This document shows positions 6,110-12,891 of a stretch of DNA of 16,286 bases, piece by piece. Both the position numbers and the translations under genes were made by a program. Below the pieces are notes generated by a model. The model was not told where the DNA came from. It searched no databases and was given only the letters and a program-made list of their open reading frames with translations. Each line of letters opens with the position of its first letter. Positions within the stretch are counted from its first letter, which is position 1. The stretch spans positions 1 to 16,286 of the forward strand of contig CAIQGU010000151.1 of assembly GCA_903871435.1 (NCBI GenBank). The letters run 5' to 3'. Source of the DNA: an uncultured Burkholderiales bacterium. GTDB lineage: Bacteria > Pseudomonadota > Gammaproteobacteria > Burkholderiales > Burkholderiaceae_F.

Positions 6110-7000
6110 TCATGCCGCCGGGGGTTTATCCGGCTGGGCGATCTTGTCCTGCGTGCGGGTGTCGAAGTCGCTGGCGTCGTGGCGCTCGTGGAGCTGCTCC
6201 GATGCATCACCAAACGTGCGGTTGACCATGCGGCCACGCTTGACAGCGGGCCTGGCAAATATGGCGTCGGCCCAGCGCTGCACGTTAGGATATTCCTGCA
6301 CGCTCAGGAATTCCGCCGCGCCATAGAGCCAGCCCTTGACGAGGGCACCGTACCAGGGGAACACGGCGATATCGGCGACCGTGTAGTCGTCTCCGGCAAG
6401 AAACGGGCTCCGGGCGAGGCGCCGTTCCAGCACATCGAGCTGACGCTTCGTCTCCATGGCGAAGCGGTCGATGGCGTATTCGAACTTGGCGGGGGCGTAG
6501 GCATAAAAGTGACCGAAGCCGCCGCCCAGGTAGGGCGCACTGCCCATCTGCCAGAACAGCCAGTTCAGCGTTTCGGTCCGGGAGGCGATGTCGCTTGGCA
6601 AAAAAGCAGCGAATTTTTCGGCGAGATAAAGCAGGATGGCGCCCGACTCGAAAACGCGGATCGGTACGGGCACGCTGCGGTCGAGCAACGCCGGGATCTT
6701 GGAATTGGGGTTGATCTCAACGAAGCCCGAGCCGAACTGGTCGCCATTGCTGATGCTGATGAGCCATGCATCGTATTCGGCGCCCACGTGGCCCAGCGCC
6801 AGCAACTCTTCCAGCAGTATGGTGACCTTGACGCCATTGGGCGTGCCCATGGAATAGAGCTGCAGCGGATGCCGGCCCACGGGCAGTTCTTTCTCATGCG
6901 TGGGGCCGGCAATGGGCCGGTTGATGCTGGCAAACGTTCCGCCGTTGGGTTTTACCCAGGTCCAGACCTTGGGCGGCGTGTAGTCGGGCCCTTGGGCCAT
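6110..7000 (-). CDS. yghU: YghU-type Nu-class glutathione transferase / disulfide reductase
   Basis: The product is 296 residues, close to E. coli YghU (288), and matches it along its length by eye: the N-terminal PAGPTHEK-like block (here RPIAGPTHEKELPVG at 28-42), the thioredoxin-fold SMGTPNGVKVTILLEEL (50-66), NPNSKIPALLD (98-108), the glutathione-binding VFESGAILLYLAEKF (116-130), then the helical domain with GGGFGHFYAYAP (159-170) and the end block EQLHERHDASDFD (268-280). Nu-class enzymes bind two glutathiones and reduce disulfides of glutathione and organic disulfides or peroxides in the cytoplasm. ATG at 7000 has GGGAGA 5 bases ahead; a start 14 codons earlier would run into tauC's end. 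It lies 34 bp after tauC on the same strand, so it may be co-transcribed with the sulfonate genes, although its link to sulfonate use is unproven. Confidence 0.95.
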   Translation of the reverse strand: MAQGPDYTPPKVWTWVKPNGGTFASINRPIAGPTHEKELPVGRHPLQLYSMGTPNGVKVTILLEELLALGHVGAEYDAWLISISNGDQFGSGFVEINPNSKIPALLDRSVPVPIRVFESGAILLYLAEKFAAFLPSDIASRTETLNWLFWQMGSAPYLGGGFGHFYAYAPAKFEYAIDRFAMETKRQLDVLERRLARSPFLAGDDYTVADIAVFPWYGALVKGWLYGAAEFLSVQEYPNVQRWADAIFARPAVKRGRMVNRTFGDASEQLHERHDASDFDTRTQDKIAQPDKPPAA

Positions 7001-7034
7001 GTTGGTCTCCCTGACGTTATTGCGCTTGTTGCGT

Positions 7035-7925
7035 TCAGTCACTCAGTCCATGCCACGGCGACAACCGGCGCTGTACCGCGCGCAGCACAAGCTCAACGGA
7101 AAATGCGATGGCGGCGATCACGAGGATGCCGGCGATGACGACATCGGTTGCCAGGAACTGGGATGCCGACTGGACCATGAATCCCAGGCCCTGCGTGGCC
7201 GCCACCAGTTCCGCCGCAACCAGGGTCGACCAGCCGGCGCCCAGGCCGATACGCAGCCCCGTGAGGATATCCGGAAGCGCGCCCGGCAGCACGACGTGAC
7301 GCAGAAGCTGCCAGCGCGTGGCGCCGAGCGACTGCGCGGCCCGAATTCGGTCGCTGCCGGCGTTACCGGTGCCGTGCGCTGTCGAGACCACGATGGGCGC
7401 GAGTATGGCGAGAAAGATCACGAGGACCTTCGAGGTTTCGCCAATGCCGAACCAGATGACGATGAGCGGCAGGTAGGCCAGTGGAGGAATAGGGCGATAG
7501 ATTTCGATCAAGGGGTCGAGCAGCCCGCGCACGGTGCGGTTCGTTCCCATCAGCAGCCCGATGGGGATGCCCACGGCGGCGGCGGCGGCGGCGGCAAGCA
7601 GGATGCGCGTGACACTGGCCTTGGCGTGTTCCAGCAGCGTTGCGTCCATGTAGCCGACGGTAGATGCCTTGATGAGCTGGCGCACCACATCACCCGGAGA
7701 GGGCAGGAACAGCGGCGCTATCCAGCCGGCGGCTGTCACGCCCCACCACCCGCCCAGGATCAGCGACAGGCTGACAAGGGCCAGTCCGCCCCGGCCTTTC
7801 CAGAAAGCAACCGTGAGAGCGCCGGCGCGAGGAGCAAGGCCCTGTGGTGGTGTCTCGGGCGCATCGCCCGGCAAGGCCGGATCGGCCACATCCAGGGACT
7901 CCAGGGACTTCGCGGCGCCGCTCAT
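7035..7925 (-). CDS. tauC: TauC-type sulfonate ABC transporter permease
   Basis: The product is 296 residues. It forms the inner-membrane channel of a taurine/sulfonate importer with TauA and TauB. After a Pro/Ala-rich cytoplasmic start (1-44) there are about six membrane segments, the first at 46-68. The coupling loop that docks on the ATPase is intact: RAAQSLGATRWQLLRHVVLP at 195-214, with the conserved G and the final LP. FLPSPGDVV (73-81) and YRPIPPLAYLPLIVIWFGIG (143-162) are typical of the SsuC/TauC family. Its ATG overlaps the tauB stop by 4 bases, so translation is coupled. A run of seven identical GCC codons encodes Ala 111-117 in a membrane helix. Choosing taurine over other sulfonates rests on the neighbours. 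Confidence 0.93.
   Translation of the reverse strand: MSGAAKSLESLDVADPALPGDAPETPPQGLAPRAGALTVAFWKGRGGLALVSLSLILGGWWGVTAAGWIAPLFLPSPGDVVRQLIKASTVGYMDATLLEHAKASVTRILLAAAAAAAVGIPIGLLMGTNRTVRGLLDPLIEIYRPIPPLAYLPLIVIWFGIGETSKVLVIFLAILAPIVVSTAHGTGNAGSDRIRAAQSLGATRWQLLRHVVLPGALPDILTGLRIGLGAGWSTLVAAELVAATQGLGFMVQSASQFLATDVVIAGILVIAAIAFSVELVLRAVQRRLSPWHGLSD
7574..7595. repeat. (CGG)7 microsatellite inside tauC
   Basis: Seven perfect CGG units plus one C on the + strand; on the coding strand these are seven GCC codons for alanine. Length changes would stay in frame and lengthen or shorten a membrane helix. Confidence 0.9.
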
Positions 7926-8785
7926 GCCGGCGTGTCCGCGGCGGGTGCCGGTGCGCGCAATATGCCCTCGAGGAGGCGTTCGCGCATGGCTATAAATGCG
8001 GGGTCCTTCTTGATGGAGCGCGTGGGTTCGCCGGCCCGGTAGCGGGCGCCAAAATCGGGGCGCACACGCTCGGTGATGCGGCCGGGCGCCGGCGACATCA
8101 ACAGAACCTCGGTCGCGAGGAACAAGGCTTCTTCAACGTCGTGCGTGATGAGGAAGGCGCCACGTCCGGCCTGACGCCAGACATCCAGCAGCAGCTCCTG
8201 CATCTGCTCGCGCGTAAAGGGATCCAGCGCGGAGAACGGCTCGTCGAGGAGGATGACACGCGATGCGCTGGCCAAGGCGCGCGCCAGCCCGACGCGCTGA
8301 CGCATGCCGCCCGATAACTCCCAGATGCGCCGGCGCCCCCACCCGGCGAGGCCGACCAGCGCAATCATGTGGGCGGCAACGGCGTCCTGCTCTTGCGGCG
8401 CTGCGCCCTGGAGCTTGAGACCGAAGACGATGTTTTCGGCAACGTCGAGCCAGGGGAGCAGTGCGTTACTCTGGAACACCACCGCCCGGTCGGCACCGGG
8501 TCCGCGGACCGGCACATTGCCCAGCGTGACGCTGCCCTGGCTGGGCACGATGAACCCAGCCAGCACGTTGAGCAGCGTGGTCTTGCCGCAACCGGACGGG
8601 CCGAGGGCCACGACAAGATCTTGCGGACCAATGTCGACGCGCACCGCTGCAAGTGCGGCGCGGGTCTGACCGGGGTAGTAGACACTGATGTCGCGCGCCG
8701 TCAGCGTGGGGCCCGGACCGAGCGCCGTCGCGGTTGATATTTCTGCAGCCGGGGCTGCGCCGTGGGCACCATGCGATGCGGTCAC
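7922..8785 (-). CDS. tauB: TauB-type sulfonate ABC transporter ATPase
   Basis: The product is 287 residues. It powers sulfonate uptake by ATP hydrolysis at the inner face of the membrane. All ABC motifs are present: Walker A GPSGCGKTT (62-70), Q-loop Q105, signature LSGGM (157-161, M in place of the usual Q), Walker B VILLDEP (177-183) and switch H215. The TauB-like stretches GPGADRAVVFQSNALLPW (95-112) and RSIKKDPAFIAMRE (256-269) support taurine-type over other nitrate/sulfonate ATPases. The start is GTG at 8785, with AGGGG 6 bases ahead and 8 bp after the tauA stop. The first ~27 residues are an Ala/Gly-rich extension not found in E. coli TauB. It overlaps tauC by 4 bases. Confidence 0.94.
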   Translation of the reverse strand: MTASHGAHGAAPAAEISTATALGPGPTLTARDISVYYPGQTRAALAAVRVDIGPQDLVVALGPSGCGKTTLLNVLAGFIVPSQGSVTLGNVPVRGPGADRAVVFQSNALLPWLDVAENIVFGLKLQGAAPQEQDAVAAHMIALVGLAGWGRRRIWELSGGMRQRVGLARALASASRVILLDEPFSALDPFTREQMQELLLDVWRQAGRGAFLITHDVEEALFLATEVLLMSPAPGRITERVRPDFGARYRAGEPTRSIKKDPAFIAMRERLLEGILRAPAPAADTPA

Positions 8786-8793
8786 TGCCGCCC

Positions 8794-9798
8794 CTACTTC
8801 GCGCCTGCCGTGACGAATTCGGCAGTGACGCAGTCACCATAGTCGGGCAGCACGGTGTCGATCTTGCCTTGCGCTTTGAGAAAATTTGCCGTGTTGGCCA
8901 GCACCTGCGCGAGCGGCTGCCGGAGGACTTTGGCCTGCTCGGCGAGCGGAAGATACCGATTACCCAGCAGCATGGTCCTGGCAACTTCGGGCGAGGAGCC
9001 TGTCACCTTGGAAATGCTGGCGAGATTGTCGAAATTGGAGGCGTAGGTGTTGGGGTTGGCATTGAAGCTGTCGATGGCGTGCCCCACCGTGCGGGCGAAG
9101 CTTGCGACAAATTCGGGATGGGCCAGGGCGAAATCCTTGCGCACGACCCAGACATCGAAAGTTGGCGCGCCCCATTGCGCCAGTTGCTCGGACGTGGCGA
9201 GAACATTGCCGTCCGGCTCGATGCGGCCCAGCGCCGGCTCCCACACGTAAGCACCGTCGATGTCGCCCCGCCGCCACGCGGCGACGATCTCGCTGGGCCG
9301 CAAGTTGACAATCTTGACGGACGCCGGCGCGATGTTCCAGTGCGCCAGCGCATTGAGCAGGCTGTAATGCGCGGTGGAAACGTAGGGCACCGCTATCTTG
9401 TGGCCAGCCAGCTGGTCGGGGCCGGCAATGCCCGCGGCCTTGCGCACGACCAGGGCTTCCGACGTGCCCAATTGCGAAGCGATGACGAAAGCGCGAATCG
9501 GCAGGCCGCGGCTGCAGGCGGCCGCCAGAGGGCTGGAGCCCATGCTGCCGATCGGCACGTCGCCAGAGGCAATAGCAGCGATGACATCGGCGCCACTTTC
9601 AAACTTGCGCCAGTTCAGCTGAACGCCGGTGGCAGCCTCGAACGCGCCCTTTTGCTGCGGCACCTTGGCGGGGTCTACGCTGGTCACGAATCCGATGGTT
9701 ACGGGATCAGCGGCCATTGCCGCAGCCGGCAATAACGCGACAACCGCGATGGCAAGCACTGCAGTGGCTAGAAGGGGGGCGTAGCTTCGAATGGACAT
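8794..9798 (-). CDS. tauA: TauA-type taurine/sulfonate-binding periplasmic protein
   Basis: The product is 334 residues. It should bind the sulfonate in the periplasm and hand it to TauBC. A Sec signal peptide (hydrophobic 9-27) has probable cleavage at AMA-ADP (27-31). The mature protein follows E. coli TauA closely by eye: a WRKFESGADVIAAIASGDV stretch, GSSPLAAA, VPYVSTAHYSLL, RRGDIDGAYVWEPAL and QWGAPTFDVWVVRKDFA, the last two being characteristic of the TauA group. No strong ribosome site is visible; only GAG lies 5 bases before ATG. Twelve bases upstream is a five-copy 7-bp repeat that could affect expression. It is the first transporter gene, 171 bp after xsc and 8 bp before tauB. Confidence 0.94.
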   Translation of the reverse strand: MSIRSYAPLLATAVLAIAVVALLPAAAMAADPVTIGFVTSVDPAKVPQQKGAFEAATGVQLNWRKFESGADVIAAIASGDVPIGSMGSSPLAAACSRGLPIRAFVIASQLGTSEALVVRKAAGIAGPDQLAGHKIAVPYVSTAHYSLLNALAHWNIAPASVKIVNLRPSEIVAAWRRGDIDGAYVWEPALGRIEPDGNVLATSEQLAQWGAPTFDVWVVRKDFALAHPEFVASFARTVGHAIDSFNANPNTYASNFDNLASISKVTGSSPEVARTMLLGNRYLPLAEQAKVLRQPLAQVLANTANFLKAQGKIDTVLPDYGDCVTAEFVTAGAK

Positions 9799-9810
9799 GG
9801 CGACTCAGAC

Positions 9811-9845
9811 AAACGGCAAACGACAAACGGCAAACGGCAAACGAG
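9811..9845. repeat. Heptanucleotide tandem array upstream of tauA
   Basis: Five consecutive 7-bp units: AAACGGC, AAACGAC, AAACGGC, AAACGGC, AAACGAG. On the transcribed (minus) strand this is a G/T-rich GCCGTTT repeat ending 12 bases before the tauA ATG. Short sequence repeats of this kind can slip during replication. Confidence 0.88.
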
Positions 9846-9873
9846 ATAGACGCGCCCTTCCAACCACGCTAAC

Positions 9874-9887
9874 ACGATAAACGATAA
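9874..9887. repeat. Two direct 7-bp repeats (ACGATAA)
   Basis: ACGATAA occurs twice in a row, 28 bases beyond the heptanucleotide array and in the same xsc-tauA gap. It may be a decayed relative of that array or part of a regulator site. Confidence 0.55.
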
Positions 9888-9969
9888 AGCTAAGGCATTT
9901 GTTGCGCGCGGCCGTCTTTATTGCGGCAATTTCCGGTCGCTATCGCCGGCCAGGATTTCCCGACGCCCG

Positions 9970-11754
9970 TTACCGGCTGACGCTGCGCGACTGCCTGCGC
10001 ATGTCTTCGGAGCGAATGCCGGCAACCACCACCGGCTTTTTCATCGCATCGCGCCGGAAGGGCTCGCCCAGTTCCTGGTTCAGCAGCACCTCGATAAACG
10101 TCGTGATGCCTTCGGCCTGTGCGGCGCAGGCGCGTCCCAGGGCGACGCCCAATTCCTGCGGTGTGCGCACGGCCAACCCGCGATGCCCGCAGGCCTCCGC
10201 GACACGGGCATAGCTCAGGTTGGGGTCGAGTTCCGTGCCGATGAAACGGCTGTCGTACCAGAGGATGGCATTGCGCTTCTCCGCTCCCCACTGGTAGTTG
10301 CGGAAAATGACCATCGTGATGGCCGGCCAGTCGCCGCGGCCGATGGACGTCATCTCGTTCATCGAGATTCCGAAGGCGCCATCGCCCGCAAATCCCACCA
10401 CTGGTGTGTCGGGATTGCCGATCTTGGCGCCGATGATCGAGGGGAAACCGTATCCGCAAGGCCCAAACAGGCCTGGGGCCAGATATTTGCGCCCCTTGGA
10501 AAAAGCCGGATACGCATTACCGATGGCGCAGTTGTTGCCGATGTCGCTCGAGATGATGGCATCTTCGGGTAGCGCCGCCACGATGGCTCGCCATGCTTCG
10601 CGCGGCGCCATGCGCTCGGGCTCGCGGCTGCGGCACTGGGCATTCCACGTCGTGCCGACGTCGTCCTCTTCGTGATCCAGGGTGGCCAGCGTGCTGGCCC
10701 AGGCGTGCTTGGCCCGGCTGATGCGCTCCTTGCGCGTAGCGCGATCGGCGTCCCCGGCGCCCGCCGGGAGCAGTTCCAGGATGCGCGCGGCCACGGCCTT
10801 GGCATCCCCGCAAATGGCCACGGAGACGGGTTTGCTCACGCCGATGCGATCGGCGTTGATATCCACCTGGATGACGGCGGCAGATCGCGGCCAGTAATCG
10901 AGCCCGTAGCAGGGCAAGGTGGAAAACGGGTTCAGGCGCGTGCCTAGTGCGAGCACGACGTCCGCCTGCGAAATGAGCTCCATGGCCGCGCGCGATCCGT
11001 TGTAGCCCAGAGGCCCGACCGCGAGTGGATGGTTGCCCGGGAAGGAATCGTTGTGCTGGTAGCTGCTGCATACCGCGGCATCAAGGCGTTCGGCCAATGC
11101 GCGGCATGGGCCTATAGCGTCTCCCAGCACCACGCCGGCGCCGGACAGGATGACGGGAAACCGTGCCTGGGACAGCAGGCGCGCGGCTTCGGCGATGGCG
11201 CGCTCGCCACCGGTGGGGCTTTCGAGCTCGATGACGCTGGGCAGCGGGACGTCGATCTCCACCGTCCAGAAGTCGCGGGGTAGGTTGATCTGCGCGGGCG
11301 CCGACAGGCGTTTGGCCTTGGTGATCACCCGGTTGAGCACCTCCGGGATACGGCTCGGGTCGCGAACCTCTTCCTGGTAGGCGACGACATCGCGAAACAG
11401 ATTCATCTGCTCCATTTCCTGGAAGCCCCCATGGCCGATGGTCTTGTTCGCCGCCTGCGGCGTGACGAGCAGCATCGGCGTGTGGTTCCAGTACGCGGTT
11501 TTTATCGCCGTAACGAAGCCGGTAATGCCGGGGCCGTTTTGCGCGATGGCCATGGCGATATTGCCGGTCGAGCGCGTATAGCCGTCGCAGATCAGGCCGC
11601 CGTTGGTTTCGTGGGCAACGTCCCAGAAGCGGATGCCCGCGCGCGGAAAGAGATCCGAAATCGGCATGAAGGCGGAGCCGATGATGCCAAAGGCATGCTC
11701 AATTCCGTGCAACTGAAGCACTTTTACAAAGGCTTCTTCGGTGGTCATCTTCAC
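9970..11754 (-). CDS. xsc: Sulfoacetaldehyde acetyltransferase
   Basis: The product is 594 residues, the size of known Xsc enzymes. It is a thiamine-diphosphate enzyme that converts sulfoacetaldehyde and phosphate to acetyl phosphate and sulfite, the desulfonation step for taurine, isethionate and related C2 sulfonates. The catalytic Glu is E49 in DVAHETNGG (45-53). The cofactor motif runs from GDG (457-459) to N486 in FRNYQWGAEKRN. Xsc hallmarks include QANKTIG-like (here QAANKTIGHGGFQE, 100-113), YQHNDSFPGNHPL (232-244), GTRLNPFSTLP (271-281) and EPFRRDAMKKPVVVAGI (564-580). I start it at GTG 11754: this gives the family's MKMTTEEAFVKVLQ opening and puts GGGAG 7 bases ahead. The neighbours tauABC support a role in sulfonate catabolism. 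No pta gene follows, unlike many xsc loci. Confidence 0.96.
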   Translation of the reverse strand: MKMTTEEAFVKVLQLHGIEHAFGIIGSAFMPISDLFPRAGIRFWDVAHETNGGLICDGYTRSTGNIAMAIAQNGPGITGFVTAIKTAYWNHTPMLLVTPQAANKTIGHGGFQEMEQMNLFRDVVAYQEEVRDPSRIPEVLNRVITKAKRLSAPAQINLPRDFWTVEIDVPLPSVIELESPTGGERAIAEAARLLSQARFPVILSGAGVVLGDAIGPCRALAERLDAAVCSSYQHNDSFPGNHPLAVGPLGYNGSRAAMELISQADVVLALGTRLNPFSTLPCYGLDYWPRSAAVIQVDINADRIGVSKPVSVAICGDAKAVAARILELLPAGAGDADRATRKERISRAKHAWASTLATLDHEEDDVGTTWNAQCRSREPERMAPREAWRAIVAALPEDAIISSDIGNNCAIGNAYPAFSKGRKYLAPGLFGPCGYGFPSIIGAKIGNPDTPVVGFAGDGAFGISMNEMTSIGRGDWPAITMVIFRNYQWGAEKRNAILWYDSRFIGTELDPNLSYARVAEACGHRGLAVRTPQELGVALGRACAAQAEGITTFIEVLLNQELGEPFRRDAMKKPVVVAGIRSEDMRRQSRSVSR

Positions 11755-11784
11755 GCGGGGTCTCCCGTCGATTCCGTGGCGCGG

Positions 11785-11790
11785 ATTATC
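11785..11790 (-). promoter_or_regulatory. Possible -10 box for xsc
   Basis: GATAAT on the minus strand, 30 bases before the GTG start, resembles TATAAT. No good TTGACA-like box lies 16-18 bases upstream, so an activator would be needed or the match is chance. Confidence 0.2.
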
Positions 11791-11824
11791 CCGGAAAACG
11801 TCGCGTGCCACGCCCGCTTCCGGG

Positions 11825-11923
11825 CCGCTGTCGGTTTGCTCTCGGTCCGCTGTTGCCCCGCTGTAGCTGTTTTTCCGCGGTGTCTCCGCCGTATCGCCGC
11901 CGTCTCGCCGCGGTATCGCCCAT
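11825..11923. repeat. Degenerate 11-bp tandem array between xsc and the EamA gene
   Basis: Read in steps of 11, the + strand gives CCGCTGTCGGT, TTGCTCTCGGT, CCGCTGTTGCC, CCGCTGTAGCT, then GTTTTTCCGCG, GTGTCTCCGCC, GTATCGCCGCC, GTCTCGCCGCG, GTATCGCCCAT. There are two blocks of four and five related units, with no insertion or deletion between them. The array fills most of the 247-bp divergent promoter region. The period is close to one turn of DNA. Confidence 0.7.
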
Positions 11924-11962
11924 TTCTGTGCGCCGTGTGGCTGCCGGCTCGCATGTGACAGG

Positions 11963-11968
11963 TAAAAT
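11963..11968 (+). promoter_or_regulatory. Possible -10 box for the EamA gene
   Basis: TAAAAT on the + strand, 33 bases before the ATG at 12002, resembles TATAAT. The -35 region has only a poor match, so this is weak. Confidence 0.25.
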
Positions 11969-12001
11969 GCGGCAAAAGCTGTGGGGTCTACCCGCGTTTA
12001 C

Positions 12002-12835
12002 ATGGAACACCTAGCATCGATTTTCGTCCTGGTTTCGGGGCTCGCCCATGCGATCGTCAACGCCATCTTCAAGGCGGGGCAGGACAAGCTCGCCAGCCGC
12101 GCACTGATTGAAGCCTTCAGCGGGTTGCTGGCGCTGCCGCTGGCCTTGTTGGTTCCCCTGCCCGGCCTCGCCTGGAACTGGCTGCTGCTGTCGTTTGCGA
12201 TACACGTCGTCTACCTTTTCAGCCTGATCAAGGCCTTCGAGCTCTCGGACATGTCCGTGGCCTACCCGATTTCACGCGGCTTGGCCCCGGCGATCGCGGC
12301 AGTTTGTGCCGTCACCGTTTTCGGGGAAGCCATCAACGCCGCAACAGTCCTGGGGATTGCGTTTGTCAGCGGCGGAGTGGTGGCCATAGGTTTCAGCCAA
12401 CGGGTAAACCGGGCCGCCTTGCTGTGGGCCCTGCTGACGGCCACCTGCGTTGCCGGCTATACCGTGGTCGACGCCCAGGGCGTGCGCGCGGCGCCCAGCG
12501 CAGCGAGCTACATCGTATGGATCTTCATCCTGGTCGCTGGCGGTGTTGCCGGCGTGTTCGCGCTCTGGCGGGGTAAGATTTTTCTGCTGACAGCCGCGCA
12601 GCAATGGCGCCCCGGGCTGACCGCCGGCGCCCTGTCCCTGTTCGGCTACGGCCTCGCCTTGCTCGCCTTTCGCATCGGCGCAACACCCCGGCTCGCGTCG
12701 CTGCGCGAGACCTCCATCCTGTTTGGAACCGCCATCGCCGTGATCTTCCTGAAGGAGCGCCTCTCACGATTGCGGGGGGCCGGGGTGGCGGCAATTGCGG
12801 CGGGCGCCATCGTTCTGGTTGCCGCGGCACGCTAG
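12002..12835 (+). CDS. EamA/DMT-superfamily membrane transporter
   Basis: The product is 277 residues with about nine to ten membrane helices and almost no soluble part, in the two-repeat plan of the drug/metabolite transporter superfamily. The first repeat ends with AYPISRGLAPAIAAVCAVTV plus FGE (88-109), and the second with SLRETSILFGTAIAVIFLKE (233-252) and RLRGAGVAAIAAGAIVLV (256-273), both typical EamA signatures. It probably exports or imports a small metabolite; the substrate is unknown. I start at ATG 12002. A GTG at 11981 in frame is possible, and neither has a clear ribosome site. It is divergent from xsc across the 11-bp repeat array and 56 bp ahead of ansP. A link to the sulfonate pathway, such as sulfite or amine export, is only a guess from position. 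Confidence 0.9.
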   Translation: MEHLASIFVLVSGLAHAIVNAIFKAGQDKLASRALIEAFSGLLALPLALLVPLPGLAWNWLLLSFAIHVVYLFSLIKAFELSDMSVAYPISRGLAPAIAAVCAVTVFGEAINAATVLGIAFVSGGVVAIGFSQRVNRAALLWALLTATCVAGYTVVDAQGVRAAPSAASYIVWIFILVAGGVAGVFALWRGKIFLLTAAQQWRPGLTAGALSLFGYGLALLAFRIGATPRLASLRETSILFGTAIAVIFLKERLSRLRGAGVAAIAAGAIVLVAAAR

Positions 12836-12891
12836 TCGATGGCAAGCTAGGGGCCGTGCAGGTCAGCCCGAGACTTGGCAAAGGATAAGAA

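Noticed and set aside
9890..10459. 189-codon minus-strand frame at the 3' end of xsc
   Set aside because: It overlaps the cofactor-binding domain of xsc in another frame and shows no family features.
11794..11810. Sigma-54-like site on the minus strand upstream of xsc (TGGCACG)
   Set aside because: The -24 half is perfect but the -12 half reads GTTTT where TTGC is needed, so the essential GC is absent.
11751..12010. Two 74-codon minus frames in the xsc/EamA gap
   Set aside because: They are Arg/Thr/Ala-rich products of the 11-bp repeat array, without a ribosome site or family match; the region is better read as regulatory.
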